A stretch of DNA of 64,000 bases, taken from positions 1 through 64,000 of the forward strand of contig NZ_BLAE01000015.1 in the NCBI RefSeq assembly GCF_009687865.1. Direction: 5' to 3'. Positions 1-9,068 of this stretch are shown in pieces (within the stretch, counting starts at the first letter, position 1; every line of letters begins with the position of its first letter). Made by a program: the position numbers and the translations under genes. The DNA is from Acrocarpospora macrocephala (lineage in GTDB: Bacteria; Actinomycetota; Actinomycetes; Streptosporangiales; Streptosporangiaceae). The notes beneath the pieces were generated by a model. That model was not told where the DNA came from. It did not search any database and saw only the letters and a program-made list of their open reading frames with translations.

Positions 1-233
1 GCCCATTCCCGCGCCCATTCCCGCACGTGCACCAGCGGAGCCGGAGAGGTCAACCGGTTGGCCACCAGCGTCTCGATCACCTGTCCGTGGGTGAGTCCGG
101 CCAGGTCACGCACCGGGCAGGCGGCATCGACCACATCACGGATCTTCAACCGGGAGCAGAAACCGGCCACCACCGGCAACGCCCCCAGCAGTTTCTCGAC
201 CGACGGGATACCGAACTGCGCGGGTTGTCTCAC
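1..233 (-). pseudogene. IS1634-family transposase, N-terminal part (runs off the window)
   Basis: Read leftward from a GTG at 233, the frame stays open to the window edge for 77 codons. The product contains FGIPSVEKLLGALPVV, a CPVRDLAGLTHGQV stretch and ANRLTSPAPLVHV, which is the N-terminal helical region (DUF4277) of IS1634-type DDE transposases. The catalytic domain would lie beyond position 1, so intactness cannot be judged. The last bases hold a 12-bp tandem duplication (gcgcccattccc-like) that encodes repeated REWA; this is either natural or a small expansion. Family call is by motif memory. Confidence 0.7.
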
Positions 234-374
234 ACGCCAGCAGGCTGCCGACTGCTGAGCCCACGACCAACCCGACACACCGAAGAATCCCAAAGATCCT
301 CATGTGCGGAAAACGGGGCTAGACTGTGGACCCCTGGACCCGCAATCGCCCGGTGGCTTATCGGCTTGAGCCGA

Positions 375-1736
375 TCAGTCGTGGACCTGGGCGCGTGGCC
401 TGCCTGATGAGACGTGGGGGTCGCGGCTCTCGGCGATGTCGCTCAGCACCTCGGAGGCAGCGAGCTCGTCGCGCGCGGCGAGCTGGTCGAAACCGCTGAC
501 CGCGGGGTAGATGTAACGGCCCAGTGTCGCGATGAGGATGGCTCCGATGACGAGGATGCCCATCAGTACCGGTATGACCGGGTCGTAGGAGCCCAGCTCG
601 TCGTACCCCAGCCCGAGGAGCAGCGGCCCGAAGGCGGAGCCGAGGAGGAACACGGCCTGGACCTGGCCGAGGATCCTGCCGAAGTTGCGGGTGCCGAGAT
701 ACCGGGTGATGAGGAGGGCGAGCAGATCGCCCTCGATGCCGAACGCGATGCCGATGAAGGCGACCGCAACGGCGGCGCTGCTGAACGGCGGGTGCAGGAA
801 GAACATGCCTGCGATGGGGGCGAGCATCACGATCGGACCGACGACGGAGCCGTGGACGCGGTCGATGATGAAGCCACCGACGACCCGGCCCACGAGCGAC
901 GCCAGGCCGAAGACGACCAGCAGTGAGCCCGCCTCGTCGTTGCTCAGCCCGCGGTCGGTCATCATCGGCACGAGGTGCACCTGAAGGCCGTAGACGACGA
1001 CCCCGACCAGGCCCAGCCCGAGTGCGATGCCCCAGAACTGCCGGGTGCGGACCGCCTCGCGGAACGTCAGGCCCGGGAGCTCGAGGCTGACGTCACGGCC
1101 CTCCACCGTGGTCTCCTGGACGAGCCGTCCGCGGACGTGTCGTTCGGCCCGGGCCCGCACGAACAGGACCACCATGGTGACCGACACCACCGCGGAGACC
1201 AGCGCCATCGATCCGTAGGCCAGTCGCCATCCGACGCTCTCGATGAGCGCTCCGGCCAGCAGCGGAGCCAGCGCCGCGCCCAGGCCGATGATGCCCGTCA
1301 CGATCCCGACAGCGAGGGCGCGATTGTTGTCGAACCAGCTCACCACCGCCCGGGCGGCGGGGACCGCCGTCCCGGCCCCGAAGAACCCCACGAAGAAGCA
1401 CGGGACGAGATAGACCCACTCGATCGGCGGCACCAGCCCGATCAGCGCCATCGACACCGCGAACAGCACGAACCCCGGCACGAGGATGTAGCGCGCGGCG
1501 AAGCGGTCGACGAGCTGCGCGACGATGACCAGACCGATCGCCATCCCGACCCCCGCGACCGAGAACGCCCCTGTCACCGTCGTGCGGCTGAAGCCGGTCT
1601 CCTCGGCGATCGGCAGCACGAACAGGCTGATGGTGGCCAGGTACATCTGGGGGCCGACGGCACCGGCCGTGCCACCACCGACGACCACCCACCAGGGGCT
1701 TCGTCGCTTGGCGATGGGACGGGTGACAGAACTCAT
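375..1736 (-). CDS. MFS transporter, monocarboxylate/oxalate-formate type
   Basis: A 453-residue membrane protein with about 12 hydrophobic segments, in two groups separated by a charged central loop near residues 195-225 (RARAERHVRGRL). The motif-A-like loop LVDRFAARY follows the second helix. Early residues GAVGPQMYLATISLFVLPI and the GFSRTTVTGAF loop resemble the monocarboxylate porter and oxalate/formate antiporter branch of the MFS, whose members usually have 400-450 residues. AGGAG sits 7 nt before the ATG. It is the last gene of a leftward set with two SDR oxidoreductases and a decayed hydrolase, which suggests import or export of the substrate those enzymes handle. The substrate cannot be read from the sequence. 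Confidence 0.8.
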   Translation of the reverse strand: MSSVTRPIAKRRSPWWVVVGGGTAGAVGPQMYLATISLFVLPIAEETGFSRTTVTGAFSVAGVGMAIGLVIVAQLVDRFAARYILVPGFVLFAVSMALIGLVPPIEWVYLVPCFFVGFFGAGTAVPAARAVVSWFDNNRALAVGIVTGIIGLGAALAPLLAGALIESVGWRLAYGSMALVSAVVSVTMVVLFVRARAERHVRGRLVQETTVEGRDVSLELPGLTFREAVRTRQFWGIALGLGLVGVVVYGLQVHLVPMMTDRGLSNDEAGSLLVVFGLASLVGRVVGGFIIDRVHGSVVGPIVMLAPIAGMFFLHPPFSSAAVAVAFIGIAFGIEGDLLALLITRYLGTRNFGRILGQVQAVFLLGSAFGPLLLGLGYDELGSYDPVIPVLMGILVIGAILIATLGRYIYPAVSGFDQLAARDELAASEVLSDIAESRDPHVSSGRPRAQVHD

Positions 1737-1776
1737 GTGACGGCTCCTGTGGCTCGCGGTTCTCGGGGCGGGAATG

Positions 1777-2721
1777 TCAGGCGGTCGGGAAGGAGGTCTT
1801 CGTCAGCGCCTCGGAGATTCGCCAGATGCGTGCGGCGTCGTCGCTGCTGCGCAGCGGTGGGTAGAGCCGCTGCTCGGCGGGCGGGCCGCCGAGGTTGCCG
1901 GGTCCGCTGGGGCCGTAGAAGGCGCCGGGCTTGGCGCCGGGGTCGGTCGCCGCCAGGAGGGCGGGCAGCTTGGCCGTCTCGACGGTGCCCAGCAGGATGC
2001 CGCGGGCCGAGAGCGTCCGGATCAGGCGGACCTGGGGCGTGTCCTGGCTGCGGCCGAGCTCGGGGCGGGCGGCCAGGAGGCTGGTGGGGGCGACTCCGGG
2101 GTGGGAGAGGTTGCTGGTGATGCCCCACCCATGGGCCTTGCTGCGCCGGTCCAGCTCCAGACCGAACAGCCCGAACGCGATCTTGGACTGGCTGTACGCA
2201 CGCATCCCGTGGTAGCTGCGTTCCCAGTTCAGGTCGTCCCAGTTGATGGTGCCGCGACGGGCGGCGACACTGACCTGCGAGGTCACCCGGGCGCGGCCGT
2301 CGCGCAGCAGCGGCAGGACATGGCCGACCAGAGCGAAGTGGCCAAGGTGGTTGGTGCCGAACTGCAGCTCGAACCCGTCGGCCGTGGTCTGCCGGTTCGG
2401 CGGCCTCATGACGCCGGCGTTGTTGATCAGGAGGTGGATCGGGCGGCCCTCCTCGCGCAGGGCGTCGCCCAGGGCCGCGACGGACTCCAGCGAGGACAGG
2501 TCGAGGCTGCGCAGCGAGACCTTCGCGCCGGGCGCGGCCCGCCGGATCGTGGTGATCGCGGCCTCGCCCTTGCGCGGGTTGCGGACGGGCATGATCACCT
2601 CCGCGCCGGCCGCGGCCAGGCGCGTGGCCATGCCCAGGCCCATGCCGTCGCTCGCTCCAGTGATCACGGCGCGCTTTCCGGACAGGTCGGGGATGGTGAT
2701 GTCGATCTGTGTGCGTGGCAT
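1777..2721 (-). CDS. SDR-family oxidoreductase (retinol dehydrogenase-like)
   Basis: A 314-residue short-chain dehydrogenase/reductase. The Rossmann motif [10 protein letters not shown] lies near residues 20-30, NNAGVM near 100, and the catalytic YSQSK (YxxxK) near 182, with an upstream serine in VSVAA. Length and the extended C-terminus ([12 protein letters not shown]) match the WW-oxidoreductase/retinol-dehydrogenase-like SDRs common in actinomycetes. NADP preference is plausible from the basic residues after the first strand (PVRNPRKG) but not proven. It lies 40 nt upstream of the MFS gene and about 50 nt downstream of the decayed hydrolase, so co-transcription is likely. The substrate is unknown. 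Confidence 0.85.
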   Translation of the reverse strand: MPRTQIDITIPDLSGKRAVITGASDGMGLGMATRLAAAGAEVIMPVRNPRKGEAAITTIRRAAPGAKVSLRSLDLSSLESVAALGDALREEGRPIHLLINNAGVMRPPNRQTTADGFELQFGTNHLGHFALVGHVLPLLRDGRARVTSQVSVAARRGTINWDDLNWERSYHGMRAYSQSKIAFGLFGLELDRRSKAHGWGITSNLSHPGVAPTSLLAARPELGRSQDTPQVRLIRTLSARGILLGTVETAKLPALLAATDPGAKPGAFYGPSGPGNLGGPPAEQRLYPPLRSSDDAARIWRISEALTKTSFPTA

Positions 2722-2770
2722 TGGTTCTGCTCTTTCATGTTGTGGCCGTGGGTTTGTCGTCGAACTCTGG

Positions 2771-3384
2771 TCACGCCGCCAGCGTGGCCGCCCACCGCGT
2801 GAAGATCTCGGTGTACCGGGGCGGATCGAACTGGTGCATCACGTGCAAAGCGTCCGGCACCGACTCGTAGTCGACCTTCGACTCCATCAGCAGCCTGGCC
2901 CGAGCACCCTGCTCGTCAGAGAGCGCGCCGAGCAGGGTGCCGGTATCGGGGTCGATCGCACGCATGTGGTGTGTGAGGAGCACCGGTGCCTTGATCTCGG
3001 TCAGCAGGCGCTCGTGCGGGCAGTGCAGCGCGACGGTGCCCTCGTAGGTTGCCCGCGACGACGACGGGGCGCTTCACCACGAGGGGCGATGAAGCGGACC
3101 AGGTCGTTGCCGAAGTTGTCGAGGCTGTAGCGCTTCGGGGTCCAGCTGCTGCGCCCCTGTCCCCGCAGGTCGACGGCGTAGACGTGGAAGTCCTCGGCGA
3201 GGAGGGCCATCGTCTCCTCATACCCCCACCACGAGCCGGACTGCTCGGGGATCAGCAGCACGGGAGGCTTGTCCGGGTTGCCGGCCTCGGCGTAGTTCAT
3301 CGTGATCTCACCGAGGTCAACCTGCTGCTCGGGATAAGCGTGCGGAACGTAGACGTCGCGCTGGGCAGGGTCAGTGGTGCTCAC
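2771..3384 (-). pseudogene. alpha/beta hydrolase, decayed (frameshifts and internal deletion)
   Basis: The N-terminal part, from a GTG at 3384, reads as an alpha/beta hydrolase: PPVLLIPEQSGSWWGYE (oxyanion-loop region), VDLRGQGRSSW, then NFGNDLVRFIA. After about residue 100 the reading passes through two frame changes and resumes with VLLTHHMRAIDPDTG and a normal-looking C-terminus ending at 2771. The joined product is about 200 residues, against about 300 for the family, and the nucleophile-elbow GxSxG segment is missing. So the gene has frameshifts and has lost its catalytic centre. Its GTG overlaps the stop of the upstream SDR by 4 nt, showing it was once a translationally coupled operon member. 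Confidence 0.75.
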
Positions 3385-4136
3385 TGGATCGCTCCGCCCG
3401 CGACGAGCAGGGACTGGCCGCTGACCCAGCCAGCCAGTTCGCCGGCGAGGTACTGGGCGGCGTCGGCGACATCCTCAGGGGTGCCGCCGCGTCCCCCGAG
3501 GGGACGTATCTGGGCGTTCATTCGGTGAAACTCGTCCCCTTCAGTCACGTCGGTGAACACGCCGGCACCGGCGGTCGCGGTGGGCAGGATGGTGTTCACC
3601 GTGACGTTTCGCGGGCCCAGCTCCAGCGCGAGGATCCGCACCAGGTTCTCGGCGACCGTCTTCGACGACGAGTACAACCCCATGCCCGGGTACGGGCTGA
3701 CGGTGGTGCTCGATCCGATGTAGATCAGCCGCCCCCCGTCGGAGACCAGCTGTGCCGCCTTCTGCAGCGTGAAGAACGCACCCTTGGCGTTGACCGCGAA
3801 GACACGATCGAACTGCTCCTCGGTGGCCTCTACCACCGGCTGGGCGATGACCTCGCGCCCGGCGTTGGCAACCACGATGTCAAGACCGCCGAACGCCTCG
3901 ATCGCGGTCGCGTACAACCGGTCCAGGTCGGCCGGCGACGACGCATCGGCCCGCACCGCGATCCCTCGCCCCCCGGCCGCCTCTACCTCAGCCAGCGTGC
4001 GCCGCGCGTTGTCCTCGTCCGCAGAGTAGTTGATCACCACGCTCGCGCCCAACGACGCGTATCGCAGCGCGATCGCCTTCCCGATCCCGCGTGCCGAACC
4101 GGTCACGACAGCGACCTTCCCCGACAGATCAGTCAT
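3381..4136 (-). CDS. SDR-family oxidoreductase (FabG/glucose-dehydrogenase-like)
   Basis: A 251-residue classical SDR. It shows TGSARGIGKAIA (cofactor loop, residues 11-22), ADASSPADL, VANAG near 88, SSTTV with the active-site serine near 140, and YSSSK near 157. The C-terminus ends in VSGQSLLVAGGAIQ, typical of FabG-like enzymes. The start at 4136 is chosen because AAGGAGCGGAAG precedes the ATG; an in-frame start further upstream would add 35 unconserved residues and has no ribosome site. First gene of a leftward operon, divergent from the MmyB-like regulator about 200 bp away, which probably controls it. Substrate unknown. Confidence 0.85.
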   Translation of the reverse strand: MTDLSGKVAVVTGSARGIGKAIALRYASLGASVVINYSADEDNARRTLAEVEAAGGRGIAVRADASSPADLDRLYATAIEAFGGLDIVVANAGREVIAQPVVEATEEQFDRVFAVNAKGAFFTLQKAAQLVSDGGRLIYIGSSTTVSPYPGMGLYSSSKTVAENLVRILALELGPRNVTVNTILPTATAGAGVFTDVTEGDEFHRMNAQIRPLGGRGGTPEDVADAAQYLAGELAGWVSGQSLLVAGGAIQ

Positions 4137-4332
4137 CTTCCGCTCCTTGCCTACTCGGGGCCTGCTCGGGCCATGGCATCGATCCTCAGCGGACCGCCCG
4201 GGCGTATCCAGGACCTTCCGATCACAGGCTCGCCAGGCCACCGCTCCGCTCCGGATGGGGGGATCGACGGGCCGTGGCTACCTCCGCCCGCAGGCGCTAG
4301 AAACGAGGCAGTACTCGAGAAGGAGGATCGTC

Positions 4333-5172
4333 GTGATCGATCGCACCGGGCTGGCGAAGTTCCTCCGCAATCGCCGAGAGGCACTGCAACCCGAGGACGT
4401 CGGCCTGCCGCGCGGGCCGCGTCGCAGGACCAACGGGCTACGGCGCGAGGAGGTCGCGTCGCTGTGCCACATGTCGGCCGACTACTACTCCCGCCTGGAG
4501 CGGGAACGCGGCCCGCAGCCGTCGCACATGATGCTCGCCTCGATCGCCCAGGGGCTGCACATGTCGCTCGACGAACGCGACCACCTGTTCCGCCTCGCCG
4601 GGCACAACCCACCGGCCAGGGGAGCGTCCACCGAGCACATCAGCCCCGGCCTCCTGCGGGTGTTCGACCGCCTGAACGACACACCCGCCGAGATCATCAC
4701 CGAGCTCGGCGAGACCCTGCGGCAGAGCCCGATGGGCGTCGCACTCACCGGCGACACGACGCAATACACCGGGCCCGCCCGTAGCACGGGATACCGGTGG
4801 TTCACCGACCCCGCCACCCGGCAGATCTACGCGCCGGAAGAACATCCGTTCCTCACCCGGATGTGGGCCTCGGGACTGCGCGAGCTCGTCACCCTCCGCG
4901 GTCCCGGCTCCCGAGCCGCGCACCTGGCCGACCTGCTCCTGGACTGCAGCGAGGAGTTCCGACGCGTGTGGGACGACCACGAGATCGGGATACGCCCCCA
5001 CGACGTCAAGCACTTCAACCACCCCGAGGTCGGCGCGCTGGAGCTGACCTGCCAGCGGCTGGTCGACCCGGGCCAGGCCCACTCGCTGCTCGTCTACACC
5101 GCCATACCCGGCAGCGAGAGCTATGAGAAGCTGCAGGTGCTGTCCGTCGTCGGAGCACAGACGTTCCGCTGA
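4333..5172 (+). CDS. XRE/MmyB-like transcriptional regulator
   Basis: A 279-residue regulator. The N-terminal helix-turn-helix holds FLRNRREALQPEDVGLP, LRREEVASLCHMSADYYSRL and the ERGPQPS turn typical of the Streptomyces MmyB-like group. Residues from about 100 form the ligand-binding domain of that family (MLTR_LBD type), with YRWFTDPATRQIY and a C-terminal EVGALELTCQRL strand. The GTG at 4333 is preceded by AAGGAGG at 7-nt spacing. It is divergently placed to the SDR-SDR-MFS operon; in this family such placement usually means control of the neighbouring oxidoreductase genes. Ligand unknown. Confidence 0.85.
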   Translation: MIDRTGLAKFLRNRREALQPEDVGLPRGPRRRTNGLRREEVASLCHMSADYYSRLERERGPQPSHMMLASIAQGLHMSLDERDHLFRLAGHNPPARGASTEHISPGLLRVFDRLNDTPAEIITELGETLRQSPMGVALTGDTTQYTGPARSTGYRWFTDPATRQIYAPEEHPFLTRMWASGLRELVTLRGPGSRAAHLADLLLDCSEEFRRVWDDHEIGIRPHDVKHFNHPEVGALELTCQRLVDPGQAHSLLVYTAIPGSESYEKLQVLSVVGAQTFR

Positions 5173-5646
5173 GACCCTGGGGACACCCACACCCGGCGCA
5201 GTACGGCTGCCCGCCGACAGCGTCGACGACTTCCTGCTGATCGGTCTGGTCGAGCGTCGTGGCCCAATTCGCGAGAAACTCACCGAGATCGGCAACCTCG
5301 ACTGAGCCGCGCCCCGCGATCGCATGACCAAGGACCATGTCCCACCGGACCTGAGTCTTCGCACCCACCAACACCTCACCGCCTGCCGGATCACCGCGGC
5401 CGGATTCAGGGGCGGTTTGTCCGTGGATACCGGTGACCGGTCTTCGTCAGGCCAGGCACCCGCGCCCGGCCGAGAGGACTGGGTCGGCGCGTTCGCGCCG
5501 TTAGGCGGCCAGGACGTCGCGGTGGCGGGCATTGGCGTTGCGCCAGCACAGGTAGGTGTGCGGGGCCCGGGTCCCGGTTCGGGGACCGAGTACACCGCTG
5601 AGCGACTTCTGGCATGCGCCTGAGGTACGGCCACTCCGCTTGACCT
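5173..5646. other. intergenic region with eroded insertion-sequence material
   Basis: No intact gene is visible in these 474 bp. A leftward open stretch ending near 5175 (VLVGAKTQVRWD, ATTLDQTDQQEVVDAV) has coding-like composition but no family that I recognise. The transposase tail at 5501-5584 is listed separately. Confidence 0.4.
5501..5584 (-). pseudogene. transposase C-terminal tail, remnant (IS630-like)
   Basis: A short leftward frame ends with TYLCWRNANARHRDVLAA and a stop. This closely resembles the C-terminus of a common actinomycete transposase (YLRWRNAN...DVLAAQRRERAR), here cut by a premature stop. Nothing of the catalytic domain is left, so the family name is tentative. Confidence 0.35.
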
Positions 5647-5665
5647 GTACGAAACTGTATCGTAC
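5647..5665. promoter_or_regulatory. TetR-type operator upstream of the 5675 regulator
   Basis: GTACGAAACTGTATCGTAC is a 19-bp imperfect palindrome: arms GTACGA/TCGTAC are exact and the inner AC..GT pair also matches. It ends 9 bp before the ATG of the TetR gene, the usual position for autoregulation. There is no room for a normal ribosome site between the palindrome and the ATG, so the transcript may be leaderless. Confidence 0.6.
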
Positions 5666-5674
5666 CGTTACGGG

Positions 5675-6280
5675 ATGCAGCAGGACTCCCCACCCCGTTC
5701 CCGCATGTCGCCCGAGCGTCTCGCCGAGTTGTTCGAGGCCGTACGTGCGTTGCTGTTGGAAGCCGGCTACGAACGGTTCACCTTTGATGCGGTGGCGGCC
5801 CGTGCTCGAACGAGCAAGGCGACGCTGTACAGGCATTGGGGGGGCAGCAAGGCCGACCTGGTCATGGCCGCCCTCACATATCAAGGTCCGGCCCTGCCTG
5901 ACTACGCTGCGGCGACCTCGCTCGACGAGGTGTTCGCGCAGATGGCTCGCGACGGCGCGTCGGCCAGCGACCTGCGCCTGGGATTCATGCTGCTGCACGC
6001 GGCAGCGACCGACCCTGACCTAGGCACCGCGCTGCGCAGGGAGATCATCGCGCCGATCGTGGACGCGCTGGCCGCCGGTTTCGAGGCTGCCGCCGACCGC
6101 GGCGAGGTCGTGCGCGACTCGCCACTGTTCCGGCGGCTGGCCCACCTGATCCTCGCCGACCTCGCCTTCTCCCCCCTGATCAGCGGCCGGGAGGAGAACG
6201 CGGCGTCTCGACAAGAGCTGTTCCGGACGATCGTCCGGCCAGCTCTCACCTTCACCGATCCCAGCAGAGGGTTGTCATGA
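5675..6280 (+). CDS. TetR/AcrR-family transcriptional regulator
   Basis: A 201-residue regulator. The N-terminal helix-turn-helix is textbook: LLLEAGYERFTFDAVAARAR followed by TSKATLYRHWGGSKADLV, residues about 25-66. The C-terminal ligand domain has LRREIIAPIVDALAAGFEAA and resembles the TetR_C_11-like group. A palindromic operator lies just upstream. The stop codon overlaps the next gene's start (ATGA), so it is translationally coupled to the ketopantoate-reductase-like enzyme and probably regulates this pair. Confidence 0.85.
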   Translation: MQQDSPPRSRMSPERLAELFEAVRALLLEAGYERFTFDAVAARARTSKATLYRHWGGSKADLVMAALTYQGPALPDYAAATSLDEVFAQMARDGASASDLRLGFMLLHAAATDPDLGTALRREIIAPIVDALAAGFEAAADRGEVVRDSPLFRRLAHLILADLAFSPLISGREENAASRQELFRTIVRPALTFTDPSRGLS

Positions 6281-7149
6281 AACTTCTTGTGTACGGCGCC
6301 GGGGTTGTCGGCAGCCTGTTCGCCGCCCGCCTGCATGAGGCCGGGCACGACGTCTCGCTCCTCGCACGGGGCGAGCGCCTGGCCTCTCTGCGGCGGCATG
6401 GCGTGCAGCTCGCCGAGGCGGACGGCCCGGCTGTCAGGCGGGTACCGGTGCCGGTGGTCGAGCACCCGGCCGGCGGGTATGACCTGATCGCCGTCTTCGT
6501 CCGCACCCATCAAGTCGACGCGGTGCTGGAGTCACTCGCCGGTGTCGAAGGCGACGTGCTGTTCATGCTCAACTGGGCGGCCGGTGCGCAGCCGCTGGGC
6601 GCGGTGATAGGCCACGAGCGGGTGCTGCTCGGCTTCCCCACGGCCGCCGGCACGATGGACGGCGACGTGGTGCGCTACCGCGCGACCAACTTCATGACCC
6701 GCCGGGTCGCGATGCCGTTCGGCGAACCCGACGGCCGTACCACCCCGCGACTGGAATGGATCGTGGAGGCGTTCCGCGCCGCCGGGATCAACGCCAAGGC
6801 CGAGCCGCGGATGGATGCCTGGCTCAAGACGCACGCCGCGTTCGTGGTGCCACTCGGGCAGGCGGTGCTGGCGGCGGGCGGCCCGGTGGCGCTGGCCGAC
6901 GATCCGGACGCGGTCCGCGGCATGCTCCGCCTCATGCGGCAGAACCTGGCCGCCATGCCGACGCCGCCGGTTCCTCGCGGGTTCGCCGCGTTGCGGACTC
7001 TGCCGGAAGGGCTGCTCGTGGCCGTGCTGCGGCGCTTTCTGCGGAGCCCGACGGCCGCACACAGCGGACTCAGCAACGCCTCGCCCGCGGAGGCGGCCGA
7101 ACTCGAGCGGCTGGCCGAACAGATGCGTGCCTATGCGAGGGTCCGGTAG
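6277..7149 (+). CDS. ketopantoate reductase (ApbA/PanE)-family protein
   Basis: A 290-residue NAD(P)-binding protein. The N-terminus LLVYGAGVVGSLFAARL is the GxGxxG dinucleotide fold of ApbA/PanE, followed by LLARGERLASLRRHGVQL, the usual NADPH-discriminating loop. The C-terminal helical domain has KTHAAFVVPLGQAVL where ketopantoate reductases carry their substrate-contacting lysine. It is probably an oxidoreductase paralogue rather than the housekeeping pantothenate enzyme, because it is cotranscribed with its own TetR regulator and has no pan genes nearby. Confidence 0.8.
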   Translation: MKLLVYGAGVVGSLFAARLHEAGHDVSLLARGERLASLRRHGVQLAEADGPAVRRVPVPVVEHPAGGYDLIAVFVRTHQVDAVLESLAGVEGDVLFMLNWAAGAQPLGAVIGHERVLLGFPTAAGTMDGDVVRYRATNFMTRRVAMPFGEPDGRTTPRLEWIVEAFRAAGINAKAEPRMDAWLKTHAAFVVPLGQAVLAAGGPVALADDPDAVRGMLRLMRQNLAAMPTPPVPRGFAALRTLPEGLLVAVLRRFLRSPTAAHSGLSNASPAEAAELERLAEQMRAYARVR

Positions 7150-7384
7150 GCGACAGGCGGCTGTGCCTGCTCGGCCGAATCGCACGTAAGTGCTGCTGGC
7201 CCACTCCGGGCACTCCTCCGTTCGCCAGCCTCGCCCTACACCCGCGTCTCGCCCCACGCCCTCATCCACTGGCAGGCCCGCCGACCCCCACCGCCGACGC
7301 TGATCGCTCTGTCAAACGCCCTAGTTGAACTGAGGAAACGTCACAGATGTCGGTCGGTGGTAGTTGTCTTACAGGCAACCCGAC

Positions 7385-7725
7385 CACCGTTACTCGTCGA
7401 TGGTGGCGTCCGGGTCGCGCAGGGGTCGCAGGCCGCCGGGCAGGTCCGGGAGCTGGAAGGAGTACCGGCCGCGTTGTCCGGCAGGCGGCCCGCCACCTCC
7501 CGGTAGGTACCGTCCAGCAACGCGGCCCGCGCCGCCAGGTGCTCGCCCGTCCGAACTGCTCCAGCACGCAGAACCCGTACTCCATGCCTCTCGGACATTG
7601 CCCACCAGCCGCGACAAGCGGCTCGACCCCGGAAGTAGCGCCCTGCGCTCGCGCAGCCACCCACACAGTTCGACCGAAGTCTCGACGAAGTCCCGCCAGC
7701 CCCCGGCCTCCTGGATCTCACCCGC
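7385..7725 (-). pseudogene. Tn3-family transposase fragment, frameshifted
   Basis: The leftward reading RDFVETSVELCGWLRERR, LLPGSSRLSRLVGNVREA resembles the N-terminal DUF4158 region of Tn3 transposases. Downstream a shifted frame gives ALLDGTYREVAGRLPDNA, also Tn3-like. At least one frameshift separates the pieces and no DDE domain remains. It is one of three separate Tn3 fragments in the window. Confidence 0.4.
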
Positions 7726-8496
7726 GTGGGTGCGGGCGTCCCGTCCCGCTCGCCGTACTCCTTCAGTGACCTGCGCGCGGTCCGGCATCTGAAACAGTCG
7801 ACCCTGCGCAACTACTCCGAGGCCATCCGGTCGTTCTGCGCCGTCCTCACCGATCCCGCCTACGGCTGGGCCGCCGAGTGCGAGCGCCGGTTTGGCATGC
7901 ACCCCATCCAGGTCTGTCACGAGCGGAACACCGCCACCCACCTACAGGAGTCCGAAGCCGATCCGGCCAAGCGCGCCTTCACCCGCGATGAACTGCAAGC
8001 CTTCTTCGACCATGCCGACGAGCAAGTCGAGCGGATCAGCGGGGCCGGCCGCAAGGGATGGCTGCCCGCCTTCAGAGACGCCACCTTGTTCAAGACCGCC
8101 TACGCCTACGGACTGCGCCGACGGGAAACCCGGATGCTCGACTTGGCCGACTTCGGCCCCAACCCTCACGCCCGCGTGTTCGGCGACTTCGGCGTCTGTT
8201 ACGTCCGCTTCGGCAAGGCCATGAAAGGCTCCCCGCCCAAGCGGCGCAGCGTGCTGACGGTCGGCCCGCGGGACGACGTCGGCGGGATGGACTGGATCGT
8301 GGAGATCCTCACCCAGTGGACACAAGAGGTCCGCCCGGCTTTCACCCACGCGGACTCGCCGGCGCTCTGGCCCTCCGAACGCAGCCCGCGGATCGGGTTC
8401 TCCCAGATGAACACCCGCTTCGCCGCCTACCGCGACGCATTAGGCCTCGACCCGGGCCTGGACCTTCACTCCTTCCGCCGCTTTCTCTCTGCTTAG
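7726..8496 (+). pseudogene. tyrosine recombinase (first gene of a Tn554-like trio), truncated at both ends
   Basis: Contains STLRNYSEAIRSFC (SAM-like core-binding domain), then KRAFTRDELQAFFDHAD and TAYAYGLRRRETRMLDLADF, whose arginine is the first catalytic residue. The frame breaks off right after LDLHSFRR, which is the HxxR box, so the last His and the Tyr nucleophile are lost and the protein ends in a foreign FLSA. The first ~100 residues are also missing. It matches the larger actinomycete recombinase normally followed by a second recombinase and a DUF6262 protein; remnants of both lie downstream. Confidence 0.7.
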
Positions 8497-8670
8497 TCGT
8501 CGTGTTGCGATTCGGGATGGACGGGCTGGTAGGGGCGGGTTTGGGGCTTGTCCTGGACCGTGTTGTGTTTCTACGGTCTGTCCCCATGATCTTGAGCTTC
8601 TTCTCGTCTCGGGGCTGGGAGTCCTGGGGCGGACGCCGGGACCGCCAAGGTTCAGCGCAGCGACCGGGAG

Positions 8671-9021
8671 GTGCTCAACTTGCTGACCAAACGTGCCAAC
8701 ACCCTGCACCTCGGCACGGCGAACTACTGCTGGTTCACCGACCCGTCCCGGGCCCTGTGCTTGAAACTCGCCGGCACTCCGAACGCCGACAAGCCACTGG
8801 CCGGGATGTGTGACTCGGCCCGCTGTCCGCAAGCCACCCACCACCCCGGTCACCGGCAGGTCTGGGCCGAGCACGCCGACAAGACCAAGACCTTCCTCGG
8901 CGACCTCGGCCCGACCCGAAAAACTGAGAAGGTTCGGCTCCAAACCGAGTACGACCGGGCCGTTCGTGTCCTGGCCGAGATCGACGCGGCCGCCGTCACG
9001 GGAGAGCAGACATGCGGCTGA
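8671..9021 (+). pseudogene. second recombinase of the Tn554-like trio, C-terminal fragment
   Basis: Open coding continues from about 8637. It shows TKRANTLHLGTANYCWF, LCLKLAGTP and a Cys/His cluster MCDSARCPQATHHPGH, the conserved C-terminal zinc-like region of the second recombinase-associated protein in these trios, and ends with GEQTCG. The upstream catalytic part is gone and is replaced by 170 bp of unrelated sequence. The stop overlaps the start of a truncated third gene, preserving the original operon geometry. Confidence 0.6.
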
Positions 9022-9068
9022 CCGCCCAGCAGCGCCATCACAACGAGACCCGGATCAGGGCTCCTTAA
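9012..9068 (+). pseudogene. third gene of the Tn554-like trio (DUF6262-like), first 18 codons only
   Basis: The ATG at 9012 overlaps the upstream stop. MRLTAQQRHHNETRIR matches the start of the small DNA-binding third protein (TnpC/DUF6262 type) of actinomycete recombinase trios. After residue 17 the frame joins foreign sequence and stops. Confidence 0.5.

Noticed and set aside
975-2120. Long rightward open frame of 381 codons opposite the MFS and SDR genes
   Set aside because: It is rich in Arg, Asp, His and Gln with no motif, and mirrors the codon structure of the two real genes on the other strand.
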